Shown here: one piece after another, positions 1-6,014 of the stretch
Layout of the letters: the number at the start of each line of letters is the position of its first letter
Position numbering within the stretch: position 1 is the stretch's first letter
Assembly: GCA_007116685.1 (NCBI GenBank)
Contig: SKIC01000212.1
Span: 1-6,214, forward strand
DNA from: Balneolales bacterium
GTDB lineage: Bacteria > Bacteroidota > Rhodothermia > Balneolales > Natronogracilivirgulaceae
Direction of reading: 5' to 3'
DNA length: 6,214 nucleotides
Notes under the pieces: model-generated
Told to the model about the DNA's origin: nothing
The model's input: the letters and a program-made list of their open reading frames with translations, nothing else
Database searches by the model: none
Program-made: the position numbers and the translations under genes

Positions 1-913
1 CAGTCAATGCTATATCATTATTAAGAAGATCATTGGTACCAGAAGCCCAACCGGTAGAACTAGCGCCACCAGTACTCAGATTAACAACAATATTTTTTCC
101 AGGATTAGCATTCTTCCAATCTGAAAGGTGAAATGCTGCTTGATTAAATGCAGAAGAACTACACCAGCCACTGCCATCAATGTCTCTACAAATTCTATAG
201 TGTTTAAAGCTTAATCCTGGAGCAATACCAGCGATTCCAATATTATTGTTGCGCACTGCCATAGCCACACCACTGACCCAAGTGCCATGCCCGTTGTCAT
301 CTCGCACATTATCTTGACTGTTACCATCAGGTGTATAGTTTTTTCCTAGTAATTGATTACCAGCTGAAATATCCGGGTGTTGAAAAGTGTATGAATCCGG
401 AGCTAAATCAATACCGGTATCAAATACTGCCATTACAACGTCAGGGCTTCCAGTTGTTATATCCCATGCCTTTAAAATATTGATATCTGCACCAGCAACT
501 GGTGTAACAGGAGTATTATAAAAATTTGCTGGCCAAATGCCGGAATTGGCCATATACCATTGCTTGTCAAAGTATGTATCATTTATGCTGGAGCTTGTTG
601 GTACCAAAAAATCTGGTTCAGCGTATTCAACGCCCTTTATTTTTGCAATATAATCTACAAGTTGATGCACGTCGTGTTGATTAAAAGACATTCGGATAAA
701 AACCAATCCACTTCTTTCAAATCCATAAAGTGGTTCAACACTATCAAATTGCATTCCATACTCACTGCTCATTTGTAATGCTTGAGCTAATCCCTCAATC
801 GTTTGCAGAGACCGATCAACTTTTGCTACTAGCACATTAGGCTTAATATTTACTTCATTTCCATCCAGAACTAGCCTAATTTTATCTGCCTGTGCGAGGG
901 CTGATACTGTTAT
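1..913 (-). CDS. Subtilisin-like serine protease (peptidase S8), 3' end outside window, 5' end without a start codon
   Basis: Secreted endopeptidase of the subtilase family. The frame is open from 913 to the left edge (304 codons, numbered from 913). Visible in order are a signal-peptide tail ending ALAQA (residues 5-9), an inhibitor-type propeptide ending VEYAEPDF (95-102), the catalytic Asp motif AVFDTGID (Asp165, codon 421-419) and the catalytic His motif DDNGHGTW (His209, codon 289-287). A later NLSTGG stretch matches the substrate-binding strand. The catalytic Ser and oxyanion Asn must lie beyond position 1. The start is a problem: a TAA sits at 916-914, there is no ATG, GTG or TTG before GTG 835-833, and the first ATG is at 772-770, inside the propeptide. 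The gene may therefore be a 5'-damaged pseudogene, or may use a rare start. It lies 70 bases downstream of the metallophosphoesterase on the same strand, with no clear functional link. The family call is firm; intactness is not. Confidence 0.85.
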   Translation of the reverse strand, partial: MTVSALAQADKIRLVLDGNEVNIKPNVLVAKVDRSLQTIEGLAQALQMSSEYGMQFDSVEPLYGFERSGLVFIRMSFNQHDVHQLVDYIAKIKGVEYAEPDFLVPTSSSINDTYFDKQWYMANSGIWPANFYNTPVTPVAGADINILKAWDITTGSPDVVMAVFDTGIDLAPDSYTFQHPDISAGNQLLGKNYTPDGNSQDNVRDDNGHGTWVSGVAMAVRNNNIGIAGIAPGLSFKHYRICRDIDGSGWCSSSAFNQAAFHLSDWKNANPGKNIVVNLSTGGASSTGWASGTNDLLNNDIALT

Positions 914-983
914 TTATTTTTGGGATTTCTTACATCGAATGTCTGTTAATTATTTACAGAACTATCCAAAAATTGAATTCTGA

Positions 984-2264
984 TTACACGGAGCGCTTTT
1001 TGATTTCTGCCTGTGTTTTATCTGATGTTAGCGTAAGTAGCGTAATCTCCGGACGCACCAGGCGAATGGGAGCCGCCACCAAGCCAACGCCCGTATTTAC
1101 GTAAAGATGACGATACCCGTCTGTATATAAGCCTCGGGAATATTTTTGAAAGAAGTCTATGGGATAGAACTCTATACCCGGTAAATCGATGGCTACTTGT
1201 CCGCCGTGAGTATGTCCGGCCAAAGTAAGGTGGAGATTGGCATCGGCATTGGTATCAAAAACATGCGGGCGGTGAGTTAGCATCATACGGAATGCATCGG
1301 GATTGGCATTTCTTAGGGATGCATCTAAGTCCATAAAATCCATATCGCCATTCCCGTTATCATCTACCCCGATTATGGAAAGTTTTTCACCGTTGATGGT
1401 GAGATTCGAACTGCTATTTTGCAGCATGGTGATTTTCCTGTCCGATAAAGCATCCATCAAAGCACCGGCGCCTATATCAGCGTAGTGGTCATGATTTCCC
1501 GGTACTCCAAAAACGCCATAATCGGTTTTTAGCATGTTTATAGAATCGCGCACATTTGGGATTTCATTAACGTGATTATCCACGATATCACCCGTGATTA
1601 TCGTCATATTCGGATCGAGGCTGTTTGTGAGTTCGAAAATCTCCTGTATCTGCCGGCGGTTCATGTACATACCGGAGTGAATATCGCTGATATGGGCAAT
1701 TTTCAAACCTTCCAATCCTGATGGGAGATTTTCATACCAAAGGCCGACTTCGGAAATCTGATAATTATGATGCGTTCGGATGGCCGCTCCTGTAGAAATA
1801 AGGGCGGGTGCGGAAAAAGCAACTAATCCCGCCTTCTTAATAAAATCGCGGCGAGAGGGATCATAAGCTACTTCGTGAACCTGCTGTTTATCTTCCTCAG
1901 ATTTCCATCTGACAGACAGTCTCTCCCAAAGTTTGATGAGCACACGAGTAGCATACCAGACGCTTACGCCCAGAAATAAGAGAAAGATGATAGCAAAATA
2001 AATTCCACCGGGATTGATGATGAACCACTGCACGGCAGCCACATCCTGTAATCCGAATTGGGGAATAAAAAAGCGTGGAATAAACAGAGTATTCCCGAGG
2101 ATGATAAAACCTAGGCCAATTTTTCGATAGGTTTGAAATTGCTCCTCAGATTTGCTCACATACGCATACCATTGCTTATACGCTCTGTACACAAGATATT
2201 GCATCCCACCAAACACAGTGATGAGCGTAGCAAAAAAGACTGCGAATAGAAGAAAGTGATTCAT
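984..2264 (-). CDS. Membrane-anchored metallophosphoesterase, YkuE/YaeI-like
   Basis: Binuclear-metal phosphoesterase. The 426-residue protein begins with three hydrophobic segments (about 3-27, 49-68 and 80-110), then a twin-arginine-like SRRDFIKK (137-144) followed by a hydrophobic stretch, then the catalytic domain from about 185. All metal-ligand blocks are present: SDIH (Asp194, His196), GD plus Asn230 (225-230), GNHDH (256-260), the His of LTHRPH (331) and GHTHGG (350-355). The enzyme looks active, and the catalytic domain is probably on the outer face of the inner membrane. Relatives such as YkuE and YaeI (LpxG) are known; the true substrate here, perhaps a lipid-linked or envelope phosphate ester, cannot be read from sequence. 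I chose ATG 2264 because it places the first membrane segment at the N-terminus. A TTG at 2315 would add 17 basic, polar residues and has no better ribosome site. The stop is TAA at 986-984. The gene is divergent from the copper-related genes, with 198 bases between the two starts. Confidence 0.9.
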   Translation of the reverse strand: MNHFLLFAVFFATLITVFGGMQYLVYRAYKQWYAYVSKSEEQFQTYRKIGLGFIILGNTLFIPRFFIPQFGLQDVAAVQWFIINPGGIYFAIIFLLFLGVSVWYATRVLIKLWERLSVRWKSEEDKQQVHEVAYDPSRRDFIKKAGLVAFSAPALISTGAAIRTHHNYQISEVGLWYENLPSGLEGLKIAHISDIHSGMYMNRRQIQEIFELTNSLDPNMTIITGDIVDNHVNEIPNVRDSINMLKTDYGVFGVPGNHDHYADIGAGALMDALSDRKITMLQNSSSNLTINGEKLSIIGVDDNGNGDMDFMDLDASLRNANPDAFRMMLTHRPHVFDTNADANLHLTLAGHTHGGQVAIDLPGIEFYPIDFFQKYSRGLYTDGYRHLYVNTGVGLVAAPIRLVRPEITLLTLTSDKTQAEIKKRSV

Positions 2265-2403
2265 TTTTGGGGTTATTATTCGTTTATTTTTACCTGTAAA
2301 ACCATTTTTACCCAAATATTGGTTCCCGCTGTTTCAGGTATTTATATACGGTACAAGGGGTTTGGAATTCCTTATCTAAACTGCAATACTATCCTCGAAC
2401 TTT

Positions 2404-2434
2404 TTTGAGTTGCTGTTTTTAATTCCTAATTTCA
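2404..2434 (+). promoter_or_regulatory. Possible Bacteroidota-type promoter for the small Cys protein
   Basis: TTTG at 2404-2407 is followed after exactly 19 bases by TAATTTCA at 2427-2434, matching four of the six fixed positions of the TAnnTTTG element. Transcription would begin near 2441, about 20 bases before the gene. The spacing fits the Bacteroidota pattern well, but the -7 box is imperfect. The rest of the 2265-2462 intergenic stretch shows nothing else I can name. Confidence 0.3.
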
Positions 2435-2439
2435 AATAT

Positions 2440-2471
2440 CAAAATTAGATTAATACAACCCCTTGCAAAAA
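2440..2471 (-). promoter_or_regulatory. Possible Bacteroidota-type promoter for the metallophosphoesterase
   Basis: On the minus strand TTTTTG (2471-2466) is followed after 18 bases by TAATTTTG (2447-2440), an exact match to the TAnnTTTG -7 element described in Bacteroidota. It would give a leader of about 170 bases and would overlap the start of the divergent small gene. The match is by eye only, in A+T-rich DNA where such hits arise by chance. Confidence 0.25.
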
Positions 2472-2825
2472 CTCAAAGCCATATTGTTTCTCTTCAGTTT
2501 TTTCATAGGCTTGATACAGCCTGTTTTGCCTATGATAGAGTACTTTGTATTCAAAGAGAGTATCATAGAGTTTTTGTGTAAGGAGAGAAATAATCCTGAG
2601 AATGATTGTCAGGGGATGTGCTATGTTCAGGCTCAATTGGAAGAGCAGCAAAAACAAACAGCACAAACAAGCCTGCTTCAACTTGACGACTTACCTCTCT
2701 TAAATATTCCCTCGGCAAACTCTGAGTATAGGATATACCCAAAACTACTGTCTTCTTTGGGTAAAACGGATACCAATCCCTTTTCTAAAATCAACGCTGA
2801 TATCTTCCATCCCCCACGCGGCTGA
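2463..2825 (+). CDS. Small membrane or secreted three-cysteine protein, putative copper-associated
   Basis: The protein has 120 residues: a basic start, a hydrophobic segment (about 5-30, signal peptide or membrane anchor), then three cysteines Cys39, Cys49 and Cys53 in the context NPENDCQGMCY, then a polar, Gln-rich linker and a C-terminal FHPPRG. I recall small Bacteroidota proteins with the same layout (hydrophobic N-terminus, C-x(9-10)-C-x-G-x-C, C-terminal PP) encoded beside TonB receptors, but their function is not established to my knowledge. The Cys spacing, Met52 and the adjacent copper receptor make metal binding or delivery a reasonable inference only. The start is a TTG at 2463. 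An in-frame TAA at 2451-2453 rules out anything upstream, and the next Met (24) would remove most of the hydrophobic segment. No clear ribosome site precedes it. The receptor follows after 263 bases on the same strand, so the two may be co-transcribed through the structured spacer. Confidence 0.75.
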   Translation: MQKLKAILFLFSFFIGLIQPVLPMIEYFVFKESIIEFLCKERNNPENDCQGMCYVQAQLEEQQKQTAQTSLLQLDDLPLLNIPSANSEYRIYPKLLSSLGKTDTNPFSKINADIFHPPRG

Positions 2826-2832
2826 TTTTTTT

Positions 2833-2858
2833 CTATTTGGCTTAGCATAGCCAAATAG
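2833..2858 (+). repeat. Perfect 10-bp inverted repeat just after the small Cys gene
   Basis: CTATTTGGCT (2833-2842) and AGCCAAATAG (2849-2858) are exact reverse complements around a 6-base loop, starting 7 bases after the stop codon at 2825. The following bases are only moderately T-rich, so it would be a weak intrinsic terminator or a 3'-end or processing hairpin. Its right arm can also pair with 3030-3038, so it belongs to the larger structure described next. Confidence 0.6.
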
Positions 2859-3038
2859 TTGTCTCAATTATTCTTTTGGGCTAAACCAGATTTACCTCTG
2901 TGTGATTACCAGTCTTCAATTTATAAGCATTTGTGCGCTTTAAAAGCACCGTTCCGCTTATTGAAGGCTGATATAAGTCTACAGAGGTCAATTCCCGATT
3001 ACTTTTTATTGAGACCATCCCTCCAACCCCTATTTGGC
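2850..3038 (+). promoter_or_regulatory. Long nested imperfect palindrome, candidate structured leader of the copper receptor
   Basis: Complementary blocks occur in strictly nested order: 2850-2858 with 3030-3038 (9 bp), 2861-2868 with 3008-3015 (8 bp), 2894-2901 with 2981-2988 (8 bp), 2910-2920 with 2960-2970 (11 bp with one G-U), 2925-2928 with 2956-2959 (4 bp) and 2933-2936 with 2946-2949 (4 bp, apical loop). Unpaired stretches of unequal length separate them. I see no convincing gene in this 263-base gap: a 75-codon TTG-initiated frame on the plus strand and a 61-codon frame on the minus strand both lie over the palindrome and look incidental. The position directly before the receptor suggests a cis-acting leader RNA, but a degenerate palindromic mobile element or inverted duplication would look the same. 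I do not recognise a known riboswitch class. Confidence 0.55.
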
Positions 3039-3088
3039 ATGTTTTTTCTACATGTCTCCTCAGCAATTTTCATAAAGGATATCTAGCT

Positions 3089-5368
3089 ATGAAGATCAAA
3101 ATCTTAACTTTTTTACTTTCCGGGATAGCTCTGCTCATTTTTATCATGCTTCCCGCTCTAAGTTCTGCACAATCTCATGTCACTGGCTATGTAACTTGTG
3201 CAAAAACCGGAGCAAGCCTTTCCGGTGCTCATGTTCAATTATCTCCCGGTAATGTCATTACCACCACAAATGATAATGGCTATTTCTCACTAGTTGTAAA
3301 CGACAATCCCGAAACCATTCAATTACGTGTTTCCCATGTTGGTTTTCGTGTGTTTCAAATGGAGTACGATGCGCTAAATCTGGATGCTTCACTCAGTATT
3401 CAACTTCAGCCTGAAACCCGACACTTACAGCCCGTTACAGTAATGGCACATCACCTTATGCGCGACCCGTCTACTCGACAAGATGTGAGTCAGGTGGTTT
3501 TTAAGCCCATTGATTCCGGTGCTTTCCTGCGGGATGCGCCGAATGTTTCCGGTGTGCGTCGTGGCGGATTTGGCTTAGACCCGGTGGTTCGGGGAAATTC
3601 AGGAAGTCGCTTAAACATCCGGGTGGATGGCTTAACGAGTTCGGCAGCTGCCTGTCCTAATCGTATGGATCCCCCAACCTCTCATATACGATTGTCGGAT
3701 ATTGAGAAAGTGGAAATTCACCACGGTCCGCATGCGCTCCAATTTGGGCCATCTTTTGGCGGAACCGTGAACTTTGTGAAACAAAAACCCGGGATTTATA
3801 CCGGACAATGGGCAGAAGGCGATATCCGAACCGGCTTCGAAAGCAATACAGGACACCAAATTGCCGATGCCCGGCTGCTATTACGTAACGAACGTGTGAA
3901 TGTCATACTGAGTGGTGGTTTTTCTGAAACCTCAGATTACACGAGTGGCGATGGCTCCAAAGTGGCCTCTTCTTTTGCTTCCTATGATTTCGGCCTGGAT
4001 TTTGGCTTTGCCATTTCTGATGAGCATTCCGTCAGTGGTGGCTGGTCTCAGTCTTTTGTGCGGGATGCGGATTTCCCTGCCCTGCCTATGGATATGGCCA
4101 TAGACGATACCTATAAAGCATCACTTGGATATCGATGGGAACCGGCATTACAAAATCTGCGCTTCATCAGCATTGATGGCTATTATTCCTTCGTAGATCA
4201 TGAAATGAATAATCATCCCCGCGAAACCTTTGCCATGAGAGATGCGGTAGCCCTGGCCGAAACACGTTCTCAGGGTCTACGCGTGCAAGCTCGTGGTTTA
4301 TTACCGACCGCAAGTTGGAATATTACCGCAAATATCGACCAACAAGCCATTGATGGTACCCGGTTCGTAACATTCAAAATGGGACCAAATGCCGGAAATA
4401 GTATGCAGTACAATCTCTGGCAAGATGCTTATGTGAATAATGCGGGTTTATATGCCGGTGGTGATTATTTTCTGGATAATTGGACGCTTCATTTTGGTGC
4501 CCGAATGGACTATAATCAAGCCGATGCACAAAACCCTGCGCCACGTTTTCAAAACCGGGATTTATCTTCTGAGTTCTGGAATTTTAGTGCCAGCGCAGGA
4601 ATTAGCCGTGATTTAGGTCAGCAATCTGCGATAAGTTTTTATGCCGGACGTGGCGTGCGTAGCCCGGATGTTACCGAGCGTTTTATCAATTTTCTGGCCA
4701 TCGGACGAAATGCTTTTGAGTTTGCCGGTAATCCTGATTTAAAACCGGAAGCCAATCATCAGGCGGATCTTGTTTTGGATAGCAGATTTAACCAATGGCA
4801 TTTCACCTTGAATGGTTTTGTGGGATACACTCAGGATTATATCACTGCTGTAATAGTACAAGATCTTGATCCCGTCGGTATGAACGCTCCTGGCGTACGT
4901 GAATTTCAAAACCGTGGTGATGTGCTGAAAACAGGCTTTGAAACTTCTGTGCGTTATGACCTGAATCCACAATGGAATCTGCAATGGCAAACCTCATACA
5001 CTTTTGCAGAATATATTGATGATGGCTTAGCCGTGGCAGAAATCCCACCATTTGAGCAAAATTTTGCTGTGCGTGGTTTCATCGCCAATCGCTTTAGTCC
5101 AGGAATAAACTTCCGCCATGTTGCCCCGCAAAATCGCATAGATGAGACTTTTGGCGAAGAAAAAACATCGGCATTCTTCCTGATTGACCTGCATTCCGGA
5201 ATCCAGATTGCGCAAGGTTTCGATCTCACAGCCGGTGTCCGCAATTTATTGGATACCAACTACGAAGAGCATCTGAACAGAAATTTCAATCCAGAATTTG
5301 ACAGTGCCAGAAACAAACTCTATGAGCCCGGCCGCCGTGTGTTTATTGAGTTATCTTATCGTTTCTAA
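3089..5368 (+). CDS. TonB-dependent outer-membrane copper receptor, OprC/NosA-like, with N-terminal regulatory-like domain
   Basis: Outer-membrane active importer driven by TonB-ExbBD. The 759 residues show a signal peptide (1-27, cleavage after SSA), a carboxypeptidase-regulatory-like beta-sandwich (about 30-110), a TonB-box-like PVTVMA (115-120), a plug domain (about 135-235, with VVRGN, LNIRVDGL and IEKVEIHHGP) and a 22-strand-type barrel ending in a terminal Phe (SYRF). In the plug ACPNRMDPPT holds Cys189 and Met193, a CxxxM motif. In the barrel DHEMNN holds His371 and Met373, an HxM motif. These correspond to the four copper ligands of Pseudomonas aeruginosa OprC (Cys143, Met147, His323, Met325), with nearly the same separation. 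The proteobacterial receptors lack the beta-sandwich, which is typical of Bacteroidota receptors. The start is ATG 3089, with AAAGGA at 3074-3079 nine bases before it. A strong terminator follows. Copper specificity is inferred from the conserved ligands. Confidence 0.92.
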   Translation: MKIKILTFLLSGIALLIFIMLPALSSAQSHVTGYVTCAKTGASLSGAHVQLSPGNVITTTNDNGYFSLVVNDNPETIQLRVSHVGFRVFQMEYDALNLDASLSIQLQPETRHLQPVTVMAHHLMRDPSTRQDVSQVVFKPIDSGAFLRDAPNVSGVRRGGFGLDPVVRGNSGSRLNIRVDGLTSSAAACPNRMDPPTSHIRLSDIEKVEIHHGPHALQFGPSFGGTVNFVKQKPGIYTGQWAEGDIRTGFESNTGHQIADARLLLRNERVNVILSGGFSETSDYTSGDGSKVASSFASYDFGLDFGFAISDEHSVSGGWSQSFVRDADFPALPMDMAIDDTYKASLGYRWEPALQNLRFISIDGYYSFVDHEMNNHPRETFAMRDAVALAETRSQGLRVQARGLLPTASWNITANIDQQAIDGTRFVTFKMGPNAGNSMQYNLWQDAYVNNAGLYAGGDYFLDNWTLHFGARMDYNQADAQNPAPRFQNRDLSSEFWNFSASAGISRDLGQQSAISFYAGRGVRSPDVTERFINFLAIGRNAFEFAGNPDLKPEANHQADLVLDSRFNQWHFTLNGFVGYTQDYITAVIVQDLDPVGMNAPGVREFQNRGDVLKTGFETSVRYDLNPQWNLQWQTSYTFAEYIDDGLAVAEIPPFEQNFAVRGFIANRFSPGINFRHVAPQNRIDETFGEEKTSAFFLIDLHSGIQIAQGFDLTAGVRNLLDTNYEEHLNRNFNPEFDSARNKLYEPGRRVFIELSYRF

Positions 5369-5382
5369 AGACCAGAAACTTG

Positions 5383-5420
5383 AAAAGAGAGGTTGTATCA
5401 CCCAAAGCAACCTCTCTTTT
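5383..5420 (+). terminator. Intrinsic terminator after the copper receptor
   Basis: AAAAGAGAGGTTG (5383-5395) and CAACCTCTCTTTT (5408-5420) form a perfect 13-bp stem around a 12-base loop, 14 bases after the receptor stop. Because the arm ends are A4 and T4, it could stop transcription in both directions. It separates the receptor from the DUF2911 gene, which therefore probably has its own promoter or depends on read-through. Confidence 0.85.
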
Positions 5421-5462
5421 ATTAAGCAGCTTTTTCCATTAACATTTTTCACTTCCTATTTT

Positions 5463-6014
5463 ATGAATATCAAAAACGTAATTATCTATCTGTTATCGCT
5501 TTTAACCATAATCAGCATTTTTTCTTGTCAAGGAAGTTCTAGTGATTCACATCAGCACCATACATCTTCGCGACCGGACACAGGAAGTCAAGCCCTTAGC
5601 CCAAACCGTATGGCTATGGCAAATATTGGAGATACTCACGTACACATTGAGTATAGTGCACCATCTGTCAGGGATCGTATTATTTGGGGAGGCTTAGTAG
5701 GCTACAATCGTGTCTGGGTAACAGGTGCGCACATGGCTACTTCTATAGAATTTGACAATGATATCCTTTTAAATGGACATCATGTAAAAGCTGGGAAATA
5801 TGCTTTTTTTACTATCCCTACAGAAGATGACTGGACAATTATTTTAAACGAAAACTGGAATCAACATTTAGCTGATGATTACGATGAAGCGTTAGATGTT
5901 CTTCGGTTTTCAATCAAGCCAGAGGCTCATGAATTTACTGAACAATTGACTTTTGAAGTTCGGCATATATTTCTGGATACTCTTGCTCAAATTGGTCTAA
6001 TCGTTTGTTGGTAG
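5463..6014 (+). CDS. DUF2911 family lipoprotein with His-rich linker, C-terminus apparently replaced
   Basis: This family has no known function but is common in Bacteroidota. The 183 residues start with a hydrophobic signal peptide ending at FSC (Cys22, probable lipidation site), then a short polar linker with HQHH (30-33), then the DUF2911 core: SPNRMAMANIGDTHVHIEYS (46-65), WGGLVGYNRVWVTGAHMAT (75-93), AGKYAFFTIP (110-119), WTIILNENW (124-132), DVLRFSIKP (145-153) and LTFEV (162-166). In relatives I recall, the second block reads close to GANEAT; here it is GAHMAT, placing His90 and Met91 at that spot. The family normally continues with a strand of the type DVxxxSAxLxLxWE. Here the text after Val166 (RHIFLDTLAQIG and on) does not fit, so the end is probably foreign sequence read to a chance stop (TAG 6012-6014). 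I chose ATG 5463 because it gives a proper signal peptide; a frame extension back to 5298 overlaps the receptor and the terminator. Copper involvement is suggested only by context and the His/Met content. Confidence 0.82.
   Translation: MNIKNVIIYLLSLLTIISIFSCQGSSSDSHQHHTSSRPDTGSQALSPNRMAMANIGDTHVHIEYSAPSVRDRIIWGGLVGYNRVWVTGAHMATSIEFDNDILLNGHHVKAGKYAFFTIPTEDDWTIILNENWNQHLADDYDEALDVLRFSIKPEAHEFTEQLTFEVRHIFLDTLAQIGLIVCW

Noticed and set aside
942..960. 5-bp inverted repeat TCTGT/ACAGA between protease and metallophosphoesterase genes
   Set aside because: The stem is short, the loop is A/T only and there is no T-run on either strand, so it does not support a terminator call.
892..1104. Hydrophobic 70-codon plus-strand frame
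   Set aside because: It starts at a GTG inside the protease signal-peptide tail and runs antisense into the metallophosphoesterase; it is a shadow frame.
2265..2315. TTG start for the metallophosphoesterase adding 17 residues
   Set aside because: The extra residues are polar and basic, with no better ribosome site; ATG 2264 starts directly at the first membrane segment.
2859..3086. Open frame of 75 codons on the plus strand between the small Cys gene and the receptor
   Set aside because: It needs a TTG start without a ribosome site, lies entirely over the palindrome, resembles no family I know and has no coherent domain pattern; the opposite strand is open too, as expected from a palindrome.
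5298..5462. Upstream extension of the DUF2911 frame by 55 codons
   Set aside because: It would overlap the receptor gene and read through the 13-bp terminator; the ATG at 5463 gives a normal lipoprotein signal peptide.
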